Assembly (NCBI GenBank): GCA_905221605.1
Contig: CAJNDS010000380.1
Location: forward strand, 1 to 64,000
Direction: 5' to 3'
Origin: Symbiodinium natans
Taxonomy: Eukaryota; Sar; Dinophyceae; Suessiales; Symbiodiniaceae
DNA length: 64,000 nt
The translations under genes and the position numbers were made by a program. Shown here one piece after another: positions 19,712 to 30,050 of the stretch. The notes under the pieces are model-generated. The model was not told where the DNA came from, did no database searches, and worked only from the letters and a program-made list of their open reading frames with translations. Within the stretch, counting starts at the first letter, position 1, and each line of letters starts with the position of its first letter.

Positions 19712-22527
19712 AGCAAGAAGCACACGCTGGGGCACATGCCTCTGCGACTCGCCCTGAAGGGCCAGCCCTGGACTCCGGCATATTGGCAGCTGCGACATGC
19801 GGCCCTGCTGGATCTGCAGCGTCAATGTGGCGCGCCCGTCCTGTTCAAGACGCCCTACGAATGGGCCGCTCCCTACCATCGCTGGCTCCTGCACGCCATG
19901 GAGACAGAGAGGAAGGGCCGCCTGCACCTTGCCGGACCGGAGACGCTCCATCTGTGCCACATCATGACGGAGATGTTCCGGGTGTGGGTTCACGGCGGCG
20001 CCGTCAAGCACGGGGCCGCGTCGTCCTGCTGGAGCCAGCCGTCCCTGGGTCCGCGCGCGGCGTCCGATGCTTATCCGGTCCTCAACTTCGCCGGCCGCAT
20101 CGAGTTTGAGGATGGCAAGCGGAAGCTGGCGACGCAGGACTACCACGGCCTTGCACGGCCTCACCTTCGCCACCTCCCTCAGCAGCTTGCCCTTGGAGAG
20201 CCGCCTGCACGCAAGCGTGCCCGAGGAAGCCGACCATCCCCTGCGCGGCTACGCGCTGGACGGGCAGGCCGGACGCACCGGCAGTGGCTGGCCCCTGCAC
20301 GAGGGGGAGTCTTGCTTCACGCCGGAGGGCTACCTGCGACTGCGCCACACGGAGACGGACTCCGACATGGGCATCCGCGCCTACGATGTCGAGGAGATGG
20401 ACGTCATGAAGTTCCACCAAGACCACGTGGTCCCGAACGAGCACCTGGACGGCCGCGGCCTGCTCCTGCGCTACATCAGCCTACCTGTCCAAGTTCAGCT
20501 CGTCCATGCTTCCCGACCTCCTCGACGACGCAGGCTCGACGGGCTACGGCATGGCCATTCGCACCCTCTCCACCTACCAACCTGGCGAACCCGAGATGTG
20601 GCTCGCGCTCGCCGCGCAGCTCCTGCCGCAATTCTTCCTGGGCGGCACGATGCGACCGGCGCAAGCGCCGTGGCCCGGCATGCCCGACAAACCGCAGTTC
20701 GTGGAGCAGTACGAGACCTGCGCCTGGCGCAGCGAGCACATGAGCCTGCTCGAGTGGCTGCAGAAGACCAACGATAAGGGCGAGATCGTTAGCTGGGTGA
20801 AGAAAGCCCACGCGCGACATGGGGCCGGGATGTCGTTGACGGAGTTCGCCTGTAGCTGCGAGACCAAGGGGGAGAAAGTGATCGCGGCGGAGACCGTGCG
20901 GATCTTCAACGACAAGTACTTCGGGCAGTGGCTGGCGCTGAACCTGCCCTTCCGCGACCTCGGCGACCTGTTGGACGTCCAGATTCTTGGACGCGTGCCC
21001 GAGCATTACGTGCTGCACGCCTGCGCCTTGAAGCGCGCAGGCGGCCGGTGGGCCGACGACGCCAAAGTCAAGGCTACCCTCCAGTTGGCGGGGCACCGCG
21101 ACGGGTACATCGACAATGCTCTGGCGATGCTGCACGGTCAGAGGAGCCTCATTCAGAAGTACATGGACGGCAGCCTCCGGAAGGACGACCCTCTGCCTGC
21201 GCCCTCGACGACCTCCGCGCTCGCCGGCTTGGACACGGAGGAGACGGAGATCGACGTCGACCAGACCATCCTCGCGCGGGCCATCAACGACCGCATCGAC
21301 CGAGCCCTGCTCCCGCGGCTCATGCAGGAAGCGGCGGAGGCCAACAGCATCCTGGTTTGCACGGGCCCTCCCGGCTGCGGCAAGACGGCGGTCGCCGCCG
21401 TCTGCCTGCAGCGAGCCGAGCGCCGCGGGGCGCGAATCCTCTATGCGCTGCCTACCGGGCAGCTTGCGGCTCGGACGCGGCAGCGGCACCCCGACATCGA
21501 TGTGGACACCTGCCACAGCGCCTTCTTGCTCCACCAACCCTTGCAGGAGTCCCTGGCGCTCCTGACGATATACGACCTCGTCATCGTGGACGAAGCCCTT
21601 CAGCTGAGCGCCGAGCATTTCGAGCGATTGCATGAAATGTGGAGGGCGGCCAGCTGCTGCGCCTGCCTACTCCTGCTGGGAGATCCATGGCGGCTGCCCA
21701 GCGTCAGTGGCTCCTCGGCCGACGCAAGCCCGAAGTGGTCCCTCTGTCACCACGTGCGCCTGCACCGCATCCACCGCTGCCGCGACGAGGTGTTGGGTCG
21801 CAAGCTGGCGACGTTGCGCATGAACAAGCCCATGGGGGCCGAAGGCTTGCGCTTCGTGACCCAGGACATCTGCCGGGGGCACAAGGCCTGGTCGGGTCGC
21901 CGCGAGCCCACCGCGTTGGACGTGCAAGACGTTCTGGCCCGAACGGGCAACGCCACCACCTTCGTCACGTGCACCAAGCGGGGAGCGGCCGTGATCAACC
22001 AGCACGCCACGCAGGTGCTCTTCCACAACCGCAACAAGCGCCTGCTCGCGGAGATCCCTGGCGACTATGAGGACAACGAGGCGAACTACGACGAGGCCGG
22101 CCGCCTCCGAGAGGATCGCCCTCCGCAGCCCTCCGCCGTGCCTTTGTATCAGGGGCTTCGGGTCGTGCTGACGAGGAACTTGGATAAGGAGCACCACTAC
22201 GTCAACGGCATGACGGCTACCGTCCAGGACTTTGATGCCGCCTCGAACAGCGTCGTCGTGCGCACCGAGACGGGGTACGTCCTCTCCATCTACAGGTACA
22301 CCGATGAGAACGCGCCGACCGGACGCGTTCTCTACTTTCCACTGCGGCTTGGATACGCCGGCGCCATCTACAAATATCAGGGAGCCGAGCTGCCGCACGT
22401 GACGGTCTGGCTGGACCGCCCCATGCGCCCGGCGGCCGGGTACGTCGCCCTCTCCCGCGTCAAGTACGACAGGGACTATCTCATCGGCGGCGTGGTGACC
22501 GTGGACGACTTCGTCCCCGCTCGTTGA
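19712..22527 (+). pseudogene. Helitron-like Rep/PIF1-type SF1 helicase, two frameshifts
   Basis: A GC-rich coding sequence runs in three frames: about 19712-20153, 20154-20480, then 20481-22527. The first shift coincides with a 10-bp tandem duplication (CACGGCCTTG at 20144-20153); the second is one extra C near 20481. The last open part (673 aa from 20506) is an SF1 helicase: Walker A GPPGCGKT at residues 287-294, Walker B VIVDEA at 359-364, motif III LLGDPWRLP around 393, YKYQGAELP, and ALSRVKYDRD with arginine finger Arg 651. It would unwind DNA using ATP. Upstream, YLSKFSSS resembles a Rep Tyr-x-x-Lys motif and GTPYEW-style sequence a Helitron N-terminal domain, so a rolling-circle transposon is likely, but the Rep His motif is not clear. 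The 5' end is lost at the telomeric array. A stand-alone PIF1-like gene is the alternative. Confidence 0.7.
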
Positions 22528-22989
22528 GAGGTGGCCTCCAGCAGCTGGCGTCTCTCGTTTCGAGGCCCCGATTGTTTGAGAGCTGTACAGCGCCTTCGGT
22601 AGCATCCGCAAGCATGCCCAGGCAGAAAAAAGAACAGTCCGGAGGAGTATCTCATGATGGCCAGCGTGGGAAAACGGCCCAGTGTCGCCGGCGACGTGTG
22701 TTGTAGCCCCTCATTGTGATCGTGCAACGGGACACATGTGTAAATTGCAGCCTCACGGCACCCTTGCCACTGCGCACCGACGCCTGACGCTCACTATGAA
22801 ACAAGACTTGTAGCATGAAATCAGCACTGCGCGTGCACCGACCGTTCGCCGCGCGTTTGATGGCGACAATGCATGGCAAAGCACGCTGGCTCGAGACTTT
22901 TTGTCTTTACTTTTCGTTTTGATTTATATGAAAACAACCAACAACTACAGCAGAGACTACAAAGCAGCGAGAGAACTATCCCAAAAAAC
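22528..22989. other. No gene seen
   Basis: Sequence between the helicase stop and the next CCCTAAA units. No terminal hairpin typical of a Helitron end could be identified with confidence. Confidence 0.4.
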
Positions 22990-23235
22990 AAACCCTAAAC
23001 CCTAATAGAGTAAGGTTTGGGTGGTCTTGGGGTGGGGTTTTAGCTTTCGCGCGGCGCGCCGCCCACGACCCCTTGGGCAGTGAGCAAACCCTAAACCCTA
23101 AACCCTAAACCCTCAACCCTCAACCCTCAACCCTCAACCCTAAACCCTCAACCCCTAAACCCTAAACCCCTAAACCCTAAACCCTAAACCCTAAACCCTA
23201 AACCCTAAACCCTAAACCCTAAACCCTAAACCCTA
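22990..23235 (+). repeat. Interstitial telomeric arrays (short, then long)
   Basis: Two units at 22990-23004, then, after about 80 bp, a long array at 23086-23235 with CCCTAAA, CCCTCAA and CCCCTAAA variants. Confidence 0.95.
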
Positions 23236-23594
23236 GTTTTTCATTAGGGTTTTTTGGTGGTTTTCCTCTTTGGCATTAGGGTTTCGAGGGTGTTTCGTGT
23301 TTTGGGATTAGGGTTTTGAAGATTATTGCATTTAGGGATTAGGGTTTGGCGTTTTATGGTTTAGGGCTAAACCGGATTCTCCGGAGGGGGGGGCGCAAGA
23401 CGCCTCCCCGCCGCTAAGGAAAACCCTTCTTTTCTGACAAGCAACGCGCGACAAACCCAGCAAGGCCGAATCATTGCTTCAAATTTGGTTTCTCTTTTTT
23501 TCTGAACAAGAATTCCGCTCATCTGCATATCTTCTTTGTGGGATGGTGGTGGGCTATGCTGCACTGCTGACGTCCTGACGATCCTAGCCTTATT
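23234..23594 (+). repeat. 361-bp telomere-adjacent repeat, copy 1
   Basis: It begins TAGTTTTTCATTAGGG directly after a CCCTAAA array and ends at GATCCTAGCCTTATT, directly before another array. Copy 2 at 24616-24976 is nearly identical at a constant offset of 1382 bp and also starts at a CCCTAAA array. The first 130 bp carry several ATTAGGGTTT-like motifs. Confidence 0.9.
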
Positions 23595-23653
23595 ACCCTA
23601 AACCCTAAACCCTAAACCCTAAACCCTCAACCCTAAACCCTAAACCCTAAACC

Positions 23654-23685
<32 letters not shown>

Positions 23686-23790
23686 ACCCTAAACCCTAAA
23701 CCCCTAAACCCCTAAACCCTAAACCCCTAAACCCCTAAACCCTAAACCCTAAACCCTAAACCCTAAACCCTAAACCCTAAACCCTAAACC
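23595..23790 (+). repeat. Interstitial telomeric array (CCCTAAA)
   Basis: About 28 units with a central CCCTCAA block and CCCCTAAA variants. All telomeric arrays in 18.5-24.6 kb share this orientation. Confidence 0.95.
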
Positions 23791-23839
23791 TCTCTTACCT
23801 ATATATATTTAAACCCTATAGTCAGAAAATCGACCGGCC

Positions 23840-24420
23840 CTGTTGGGCACGCAAGGGTCTGGCCTTGTCCTGGCCCGCGCGCGCGCGGGCCTTGGCTTTT
23901 TCAAGGTTTTTCAAGGTTTTTCAAAGTTTTTCACTGTTTTTTATGGTTTTTCAACTGAAATCGACGGTTCTGGGTGGCCTCTCGTTTTCTGGATTTTTGA
24001 CCAAACCGAGCCTTCACCGGCTTCAGAATTTCAAGTTTTTCACGGTTTGTCAAGGTTTTTCAGAATTTTTCAGTGTTTTTTAAGGTCGGTTTTCCAATGT
24101 TTTTCAGGATGTTTCAGGGTTTGTAACCCTCAATTCTGATGAAGGGCCGCCCCCGCGACCTTTTCACAGCCTAGTTTTGGTCAAGGGGGGTCGTATTTTT
24201 CAATTTTAAAGGCAAAATGGTCTTCTGAGACCCCCCCTTGCCTCAAACTCCGACCTGCCTCCAAAAGCACCCCAAATGAGGGGGACCCCAGGATCGGCCC
24301 GGGTCCCAGGTAAAAATGCGATTTTTTTAGTACTGAAATCGACGCCTCTGGGTGGTCTCTCGTTTTCTGGATTTTTTGACCAAAACGAGCCTTCACCGGC
24401 TTCAGGATTTCAAGTCCCGC
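23840..24420. repeat. TTTTTCAAGG minisatellite and an 85-bp direct repeat
   Basis: GGTTTTTCAA-like units run at 23898-23955 and again at 24030-24120. A segment of about 85 bp starting ACTGAAATCGACG occurs at about 23956-24033 and 24331-24412. No gene is supported. Confidence 0.75.
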
Positions 24421-24589
24421 CCCTCTATGGGGGCCGATGAAATGGTTCGTGGGTAGGAGGACAGGGCTTGCTGATGAGAAATGTACACTTTATCTGTTCT
24501 TAATGTTTTGGGGTTCTCTGGGTGGGTGGGTTTTTTTCCGTTGCCTACACACACTGCTGGCCTAGTAAATGCTCGAACTTGAGATGCTG

Positions 24590-24617
24590 AACCCTAAACC
24601 CTAAACCCTAAACCCTA
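24590..24617 (+). repeat. Interstitial telomeric array (CCCTAAA)
   Basis: About four units directly before copy 2 of the 361-bp repeat. Confidence 0.95.
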
Positions 24618-24976
24618 GTTTTTCATCAGGGTTTTTTGGTGGTTTTCCTCTTTGGCATTAGGGTTTCGAGGGTGTTTCGTGTTTTGGGACTAGGGTTTTG
24701 AAGATTATTGCATTTAGGGATTAGGGTTTGGCGTTTTATGGTTTAGGGCTAAACCGGATTCTCCGGAGGGGGGGGCGCAAGACGCCTCCCCCCCGCTAAG
24801 GAAAACACTTCTTTTCTGAAAAGCAACGCGCGACAAACCCAGCAAGGCCGAATCATTGCTTCAAATTCGGTTTCTCTTTTTTTCTGAACAAGAATTCCGC
24901 TCATCTGCATATCTTCTTTGTGGGATGGTGGTGGGCTATGCTGCACTGCTGACGTCCTGACGATCCTAGCCTTATT
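24616..24976 (+). repeat. 361-bp telomere-adjacent repeat, copy 2
   Basis: Nearly identical to 23234-23594, with scattered substitutions such as ATCAGG for ATTAGG. It is followed by about 100 bp of unique sequence that leads into the second piece of the split gene. Confidence 0.9.
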
Positions 24977-25077
24977 TGCATTTCGATGGGGTCTTGAATG
25001 CTAGCTCAAAAATTCTAGATCAAACGCGCCCTGCTCTTCCGCATTTGCTTCCGCTTACTCGAACATAACATGAAGAC

Positions 25078-25661
25078 TCAAGTGCTATCCAACCTTGAGG
25101 GATGCTATTTTTGGTGGTTTGGAGTTGGGCCTTGAAACTCGTTTCCATAAGGACACATGGTACTTTTGGGGGATGTCGGGGCTCGGTTGCGGTGGAAGCG
25201 GAAGGCTGCGTCATCTTGACTTCTACCTGTATGAGTATCTGCTAGGAGGAGCAGGAGATTGCGGACATCGCTCTTTGGCAGAAAACTCTCCCAAGGCAGT
25301 CCCGCATCTGAAGCATGACTTCAGCACCCTTTTTGTGAGCTTGTTCGTCTCCAGCTTCAATCTCTGTGCATCTACGATCCTTCTAGGCTGGAGGCAGCAC
25401 AAAGGCAACCAGCCACACACTGCAAAGCGGGGTCGCTGCACATCTTGTGTTGTGAGTCCGGCAGGCGCAGACTTAGGAAGACTGTTGCAATCTTCTCTGC
25501 GGTGCATTTGCCACAAAGTCACTGGGCTACTCACTCAACTGGAGTTCGCATGGCATTGGACCTGGAACTGCAGCGATTCATTCAAAGGGCTGACCATCCC
25601 TCGCCTCGTGAACTTCATCCCTGAAGGCACATCGACCCCCGGAATCCGCCTGGCTCAGTAG
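25078..25661 (+). pseudogene. Second part of the split conserved gene
   Basis: 25078-25184 repeats 18387-18492 with few differences, including the A that restores the frame (ETRFHKDTWYFWGMSGLG instead of the shifted reading of the first copy). After 25184 the sequence goes on beyond the point where the first copy is replaced by telomeric repeats: CGGSGRLRHLDFYLYEYLLG, so this is the 3' continuation of that gene or of a close relative. The frame stays open to 25661 but from about 25260 the reading is less protein-like and another frame (LHILCCESGRRRLRKT around 25430) looks equally plausible, so frameshifts or introns are likely. No domain is recognised. Confidence 0.5.
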
Positions 25662-26837
25662 CCCAGGCCGTGCATGTACTCTGCGAAAGCGACGACCGCC
25701 TACAGGGCAAGTACTGACGCTTACCGGTCGACGGTGAAAAACCCCAGATCCCCAAAACAACTTGGCAAAAGAAACGGGCCGAAGTACATGAAGTGCGGAT
25801 CATTCAGGGTTGGCTATACTTGAGTTCAGGACATGAGGGCTTCGACCAAAGCTTATACCACTGGTCCCATCCTTTGTGCAGTTGCCGCCCACTTGGCCCT
25901 TCTCTTTCTTCCTGAGCAACAGAGCGAACGAGCACAGACGCAAAAAAACGCACAAACCCACGAGCCACCTTATTTACAAGCGGAGTATGAAGGAAGACTT
26001 CGAATGTTGCGGCACTTAAGCTCCAGGAGCGAAGCACCGACTTTTGGATTGGGGTTCGCTGAAGTTCGCTGTGTGGGCGAAAAGAGAGGAGGATCTATGG
26101 GTGTCAGCAGGCAGCCCGGAGCGAACTCTCTAATCCAGAACATGACAGACCGTGTCCAAGACTAGGACCTTCAGAAGCCGCAACTTGGAGATACAAGGGC
26201 CTCGCAAGCGCACCGCGAGAAAGCCCACCCAGTCTCCGGGGAGGAGGAAGTTCGTCCAGACACCTGCGAAGTCTCCCCTAAGCCTCTGGTTTAGGGTTTA
26301 GGGTTTAGGGCCCCCGCAAATTAAATCCGTGGCACTGTCTCTTGTCGGGTTCCGTTTTTAGATCTTCTCAAGCAACATGGTGTCAACATAAGACCTGCAA
26401 GCACAAGCCGGGCCGGTCATTGGATGTGAGGAACTCTGTACGATGCATCAGTTGAGGGGGAAACCGTGTCCCTTGGGGCGCATGGACGAAAACGCCCTCA
26501 ACCGAGCGCAACGAAAGCTGAAGGAAGCTCTCAGGCCTCCGAAGTTAAAAACGGCACTTCGCAAAGCAACCATTCCAAGAAGTGGAGGCCCACTCTCTGG
26601 CACTATTTCTGATCTTTTTTGCCTTCCTAAACCTATCGTGTCGTATCGAGATCCCCCAACCAAAACAGGAATGGGCACCTGGCGGGCCGGCCGGCGGGGA
26701 TTTCATACCCAAGCTGGCGAGGCATGCATGTCACTTGGACGAGCTCCAGTGTTGGAGGCTGTTGTGGTGTTAACCCTAAACCCTAAACCCTAAACTCTAA
26801 ACCGAGCCAGAATGTGCATCGCAGACTGCCAGAAGCA
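25662..26837. other. No gene recognised; two short telomeric runs in opposite orientation
   Basis: TTTAGGG units lie at 26289-26310 and CCCTAAA units at 26772-26803, facing outward in opposite senses around 460 bp of unremarkable sequence. The second run ends 35 bp from the stop of the ankyrin gene. Confidence 0.6.
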
Positions 26838-28916
26838 TCACAAGGCCTCCGCGACGACAAAGTGGGAATTGAGGAGCTTCTGGCACTCTGCAGGGTTGCC
26901 CTCCAAAGCTTGCTGCAGAAACTCTGGGATCGCTTGCCCTTGGACGAAGTCTGCTGCCCTCCAAGCTCGGCAATTCCTCATCTCCAGACTTGCATTGAGC
27001 GCGATCAGCGCAGCGGCACCCTCATGCTGTGCAGACTGCATGGCTGCCATGAGGGGAGTTTGGCCGTGCGCGTGATAAGCCAGCGCTGAGAAGGATGTTT
27101 TCCGACCCAATCGATGCTGCAGCGACTTGGCAGCATAAACAAGTCGGCCCATGAGGGTCAAGCCACGATAGATGTCGTACTGGAAGTCCACATCAGCCCT
27201 CAGGTCCACCAGCCGCTTCACCAACTCGGCAGAACCACCGCCGAGCACCATGGCAGCCCGAAGTGCTTCGGAAAGCTCAAGATGGTCAGGGCGCCCTTGT
27301 CTCACCAGCTCCTCCACGGCTTTCAAGGCCCCATAACCAGCTGCAGCTTCCAAGCCATTCGGCCCCAAAGCTGTCCTCGCCATTGCATCACCGCCGGCTG
27401 CACAGAGAAGGCCGATGCCCTCCGCGTTGTCAGCGATGGCTGCAAACTGAACCGCCGGGACCATGCCACCGTGCACTTCAGCCCGGAAGGCGATGAGCAG
27501 CTGTGCAGCCTCGTTGTGCCGGTAACGGACTGCTATGTCTAGGGCCGAGGCCCAGGGTGGAAAGCCCAGCTTGGCTTCGTCCCTGGTGGTCCTACAGTTG
27601 GGATCGGCACGCTGCTGCAGCAAGCCCTCGATGAGCTGCACGTTCCCGGAGAAGGCTGCATAATGCAGGGGCCACCAGCCCGCCGCGTCTCTTCTGCTAA
27701 CCTTGGTAAGACCATTCTGACGAAAGAAATGCGCGACCATTCCGGGCATGTCTGCACCACTAATGCCAGGAACCAGATCACTCACGGGTTCAATTTCGAG
27801 GCCTCGGAGATGCACCGCTTGTAGGTTGAGGTGGCGCCGGTAGGCAGGAAAATCCCCAGCCTTCAACGACAGCATCAGCTTCCGCTGCACGATCGCCTTC
27901 ATCACCGGGGCGAGTTTGGCTCGGTCACTCTCAACGGTGAACTCACCCTCACCGACGGACCCCGAAACTGCAGCTCCTACCACTTCGACAGAAGTAGAAC
28001 TTCGCACCAGTATCCAGGTGTCATGCTCAGAAAGCTCGCGTGCTGCTCGCTCCAATCTACACCATCCCCTCGTCGACCACGTCGTCACATTCAGCATGCG
28101 CCCCTCAAAATGGCATTCGATGGTGGGGCACAGGGCAAAGAAGTAGCGGCACTGCTCCACATATGCATGGATACTGTTGATGGCCTTGGTTTGCTCGCAG
28201 CGGTCGGTCTGTGGGACCGAAAAGTAGTCGTACCAGAAGAACAAAACCTTCGCACGAAATTCTTGGAAAGGAATGCCTTTGGCAGATTGCATCAACGACT
28301 CCGTCACGACATCCAGCGAAATGAATCCGTTCCCACTCAAGAAATGCTTCACTGCATCCTGTAGAACCCGCATCTGCTTCAGATCAGGATCGGGATGTCC
28401 TTTGGAGACCCATTGGTGGGAGACAAACGCCGCGTTTCCAATGCTGCCATCGAAGAGAATGATGTCGCCGCGCTCCTTCGAATTCGCATGTCGGGAGGGG
28501 GGGGAATATGAATATATAAATTCGCCTCGGCTTCCTGCCGAGAAGCGTCTGGAACAAGCAGACCCGGATCGGGCCTCCTTCCCCCTAACCCAACCCTTCC
28601 CCCCATGCAAATTTTCTGACGCCACCCCCCCCCCCCCCCCCCGCCCCCCCCGCCCTGTGGGACCCCCGCCAGTCGCTTGGAGGAGCTGCAAACCGATGCC
28701 GTGGAGGGTCCCGCCTGTCGGTGCCCCCCCACCCCCCCCCACCCTCTTTCCTCCTTTCCTGTCCTGGGGCCGCGGCTGCCGAGGCGGCGCGCGCAAGCGT
28801 TTACAATAAATGAGCAATACATCTGTATAAATATAACATGTAATATAATATAAGATACTGTATACATATATGTGTACATGTAGATACGTAGATAGATATA
28901 GGCCTAGCCCTTTCAT
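26838..28916 (-). CDS. Ankyrin-repeat protein with N-terminal SHQW-type domain
   Basis: A single frame of 692 codons begins at ATG 28916. Residues 1-145 are low-complexity, arise from TA-rich and C-run DNA, and are probably not real; the true first exon or start is likely nearer 28500. From residue 163 AFVSHQW is followed by VLFFWYDYFSVPQ, INSIHAYVEQCRYFFALCP and STRGWCRLERAARELS, a domain I know from many dinoflagellate ankyrin proteins; its role is unknown, and TIR/HET-like folding is only a guess. From residue 410 ankyrin-type repeats begin (GWWPLHYAAFSGN, then LLQQRADPN) and continue to about 650 (GQTPLMAAMQSAQHEGAAALIALNA). Such repeats bind other proteins. The downstream end is close to a CCCTAAA run. 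No introns are needed across the domain part. Confidence 0.75.
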   Translation of the reverse strand: MKGLGLYLSTYLHVHIYVYSILYYITCYIYTDVLLIYCKRLRAPPRQPRPQDRKGGKRVGGGGGAPTGGTLHGIGLQLLQATGGGPTGRGGRGGGGGVASENLHGGKGWVRGKEARSGSACSRRFSAGSRGEFIYSYSPPSRHANSKERGDIILFDGSIGNAAFVSHQWVSKGHPDPDLKQMRVLQDAVKHFLSGNGFISLDVVTESLMQSAKGIPFQEFRAKVLFFWYDYFSVPQTDRCEQTKAINSIHAYVEQCRYFFALCPTIECHFEGRMLNVTTWSTRGWCRLERAARELSEHDTWILVRSSTSVEVVGAAVSGSVGEGEFTVESDRAKLAPVMKAIVQRKLMLSLKAGDFPAYRRHLNLQAVHLRGLEIEPVSDLVPGISGADMPGMVAHFFRQNGLTKVSRRDAAGWWPLHYAAFSGNVQLIEGLLQQRADPNCRTTRDEAKLGFPPWASALDIAVRYRHNEAAQLLIAFRAEVHGGMVPAVQFAAIADNAEGIGLLCAAGGDAMARTALGPNGLEAAAGYGALKAVEELVRQGRPDHLELSEALRAAMVLGGGSAELVKRLVDLRADVDFQYDIYRGLTLMGRLVYAAKSLQHRLGRKTSFSALAYHAHGQTPLMAAMQSAQHEGAAALIALNASLEMRNCRAWRAADFVQGQAIPEFLQQALEGNPAECQKLLNSHFVVAEAL

Positions 28917-29590
28917 CCTTCCGCCGCCCCTTCCCGCATGATGCTTTGCAGAGTGTTCTTACCCCTGTCTGTTTCTTGAATGTGAAAACAATCATGGGAT
29001 TTGGAATGCCCCCACCATTCCCCCAAACAGCATCACTGATCATACAAGATGCCTGCGAGCAGACATGCTGAGCTGTTTCTGAGGTGCCTCTAGCGCCGAT
29101 TCTGAGGTATGAAAAGTGCTCACCCACAACAATCGCCCACAAACCACTGAATCGACATCTAACGGCCTAGCCAAGGTACACCACTTGCGAATGTCTCATT
29201 CTATGTGGGGCCCATGGGGCGCCAGAAGAAACAATCATTCATGCGCACACGCAAACACAAAGAGCAAGAAAGAACCGGCCTTCAGTTGCTCGTGAGGCTC
29301 CATCTGGGTCATCTCGAGTAGCTTTTCAACCGCCAGGGTGTACATAGGGAACAACATTGGAGCTGCCTGAATTGGACCCGCTTCGGTTTTTTATGATGTT
29401 TCACCACCTGCCCAAACTGGCTGAACCTTATCCGCCGAGGCCTCGGGCCGGAGGTGTATAGGTTGTCAACAGGCCCCCACGCAAAGCCCCTTTTTTTGGC
29501 CTCAAATGGGTACCCCCCCTGGGAAACCGGGGTCCGCAAGCGGACAGGTTCGCCAGGACCAGAGGCAGTTGAAGCCCCTCCCAGCAGGGC
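28917..29590. other. No gene recognised
   Basis: Sequence upstream of the ankyrin gene. A 5' exon of it could lie here but no convincing splice pair was found. Confidence 0.35.
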
Positions 29591-29591
29591 C

Positions 29592-29870
29592 ACCCCCCCC
29601 CCCACCCCCACCCCTCCTCCCCCCCCACCCCCCCCACCCCCCCCCCCCCCCACCCCCCCCCCACCCCCCCCCCCCCCCCCCCCCACCCCCCCCCCCACCC
29701 CCCCCACCCCCCCCCCCACCCCCCCCCCACCCCCCCCCACCCCCCCCCCCCCCACCCCACCCACCCCCCACCCCCCCCACCCCCCCCCCCCCCCGCCCCC
29801 ACCCCCCCCCCCCCCCCCCCCCACCCCCCCCCCCACCCCCCCCACCCCCCCCCCCTACCCCACCCCCCTC
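29592..29870 (+). repeat. C-run block (CCCCCACCCC)
   Basis: About 280 bp of almost only C and A on this strand. Pro-rich and Gly-rich open frames on the two strands follow from composition. On the minus strand it is G-rich and could form quadruplexes. Confidence 0.95.
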
Positions 29871-29929
29871 ACCCTGCCGAAGAGTCGCCTTAAACCTTAA
29901 GGGGCCTGGCTCATACGATCACTCCAAGC

Positions 29930-30050
29930 CGAACCCTAAACCCAAGTGAACCTTGAGCCCTAAACTAACCCTCAACCCCAAACCCCAAACCATTAACCAT
30001 AAACCACAAACCCGGAACCCTCAACCCTCAACCCTCAACCCAACCCTTAT
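29930..30050 (+). repeat. Degenerate telomere-like run
   Basis: AACCCTAAACCC, ACCCTCAACCCC and CCCTCAACCCTCAACCC variants in loose tandem. Confidence 0.7.

Noticed and set aside
20476-21633. Minus-strand 385-residue frame opposite the helicase
   Set aside because: GC-rich antisense shadow; the plus strand carries all helicase motifs in order.
29309-29949. Gly-rich and Pro-rich frames of 120-180 residues
   Set aside because: Same cause: a C/A homopolymer-like tract.
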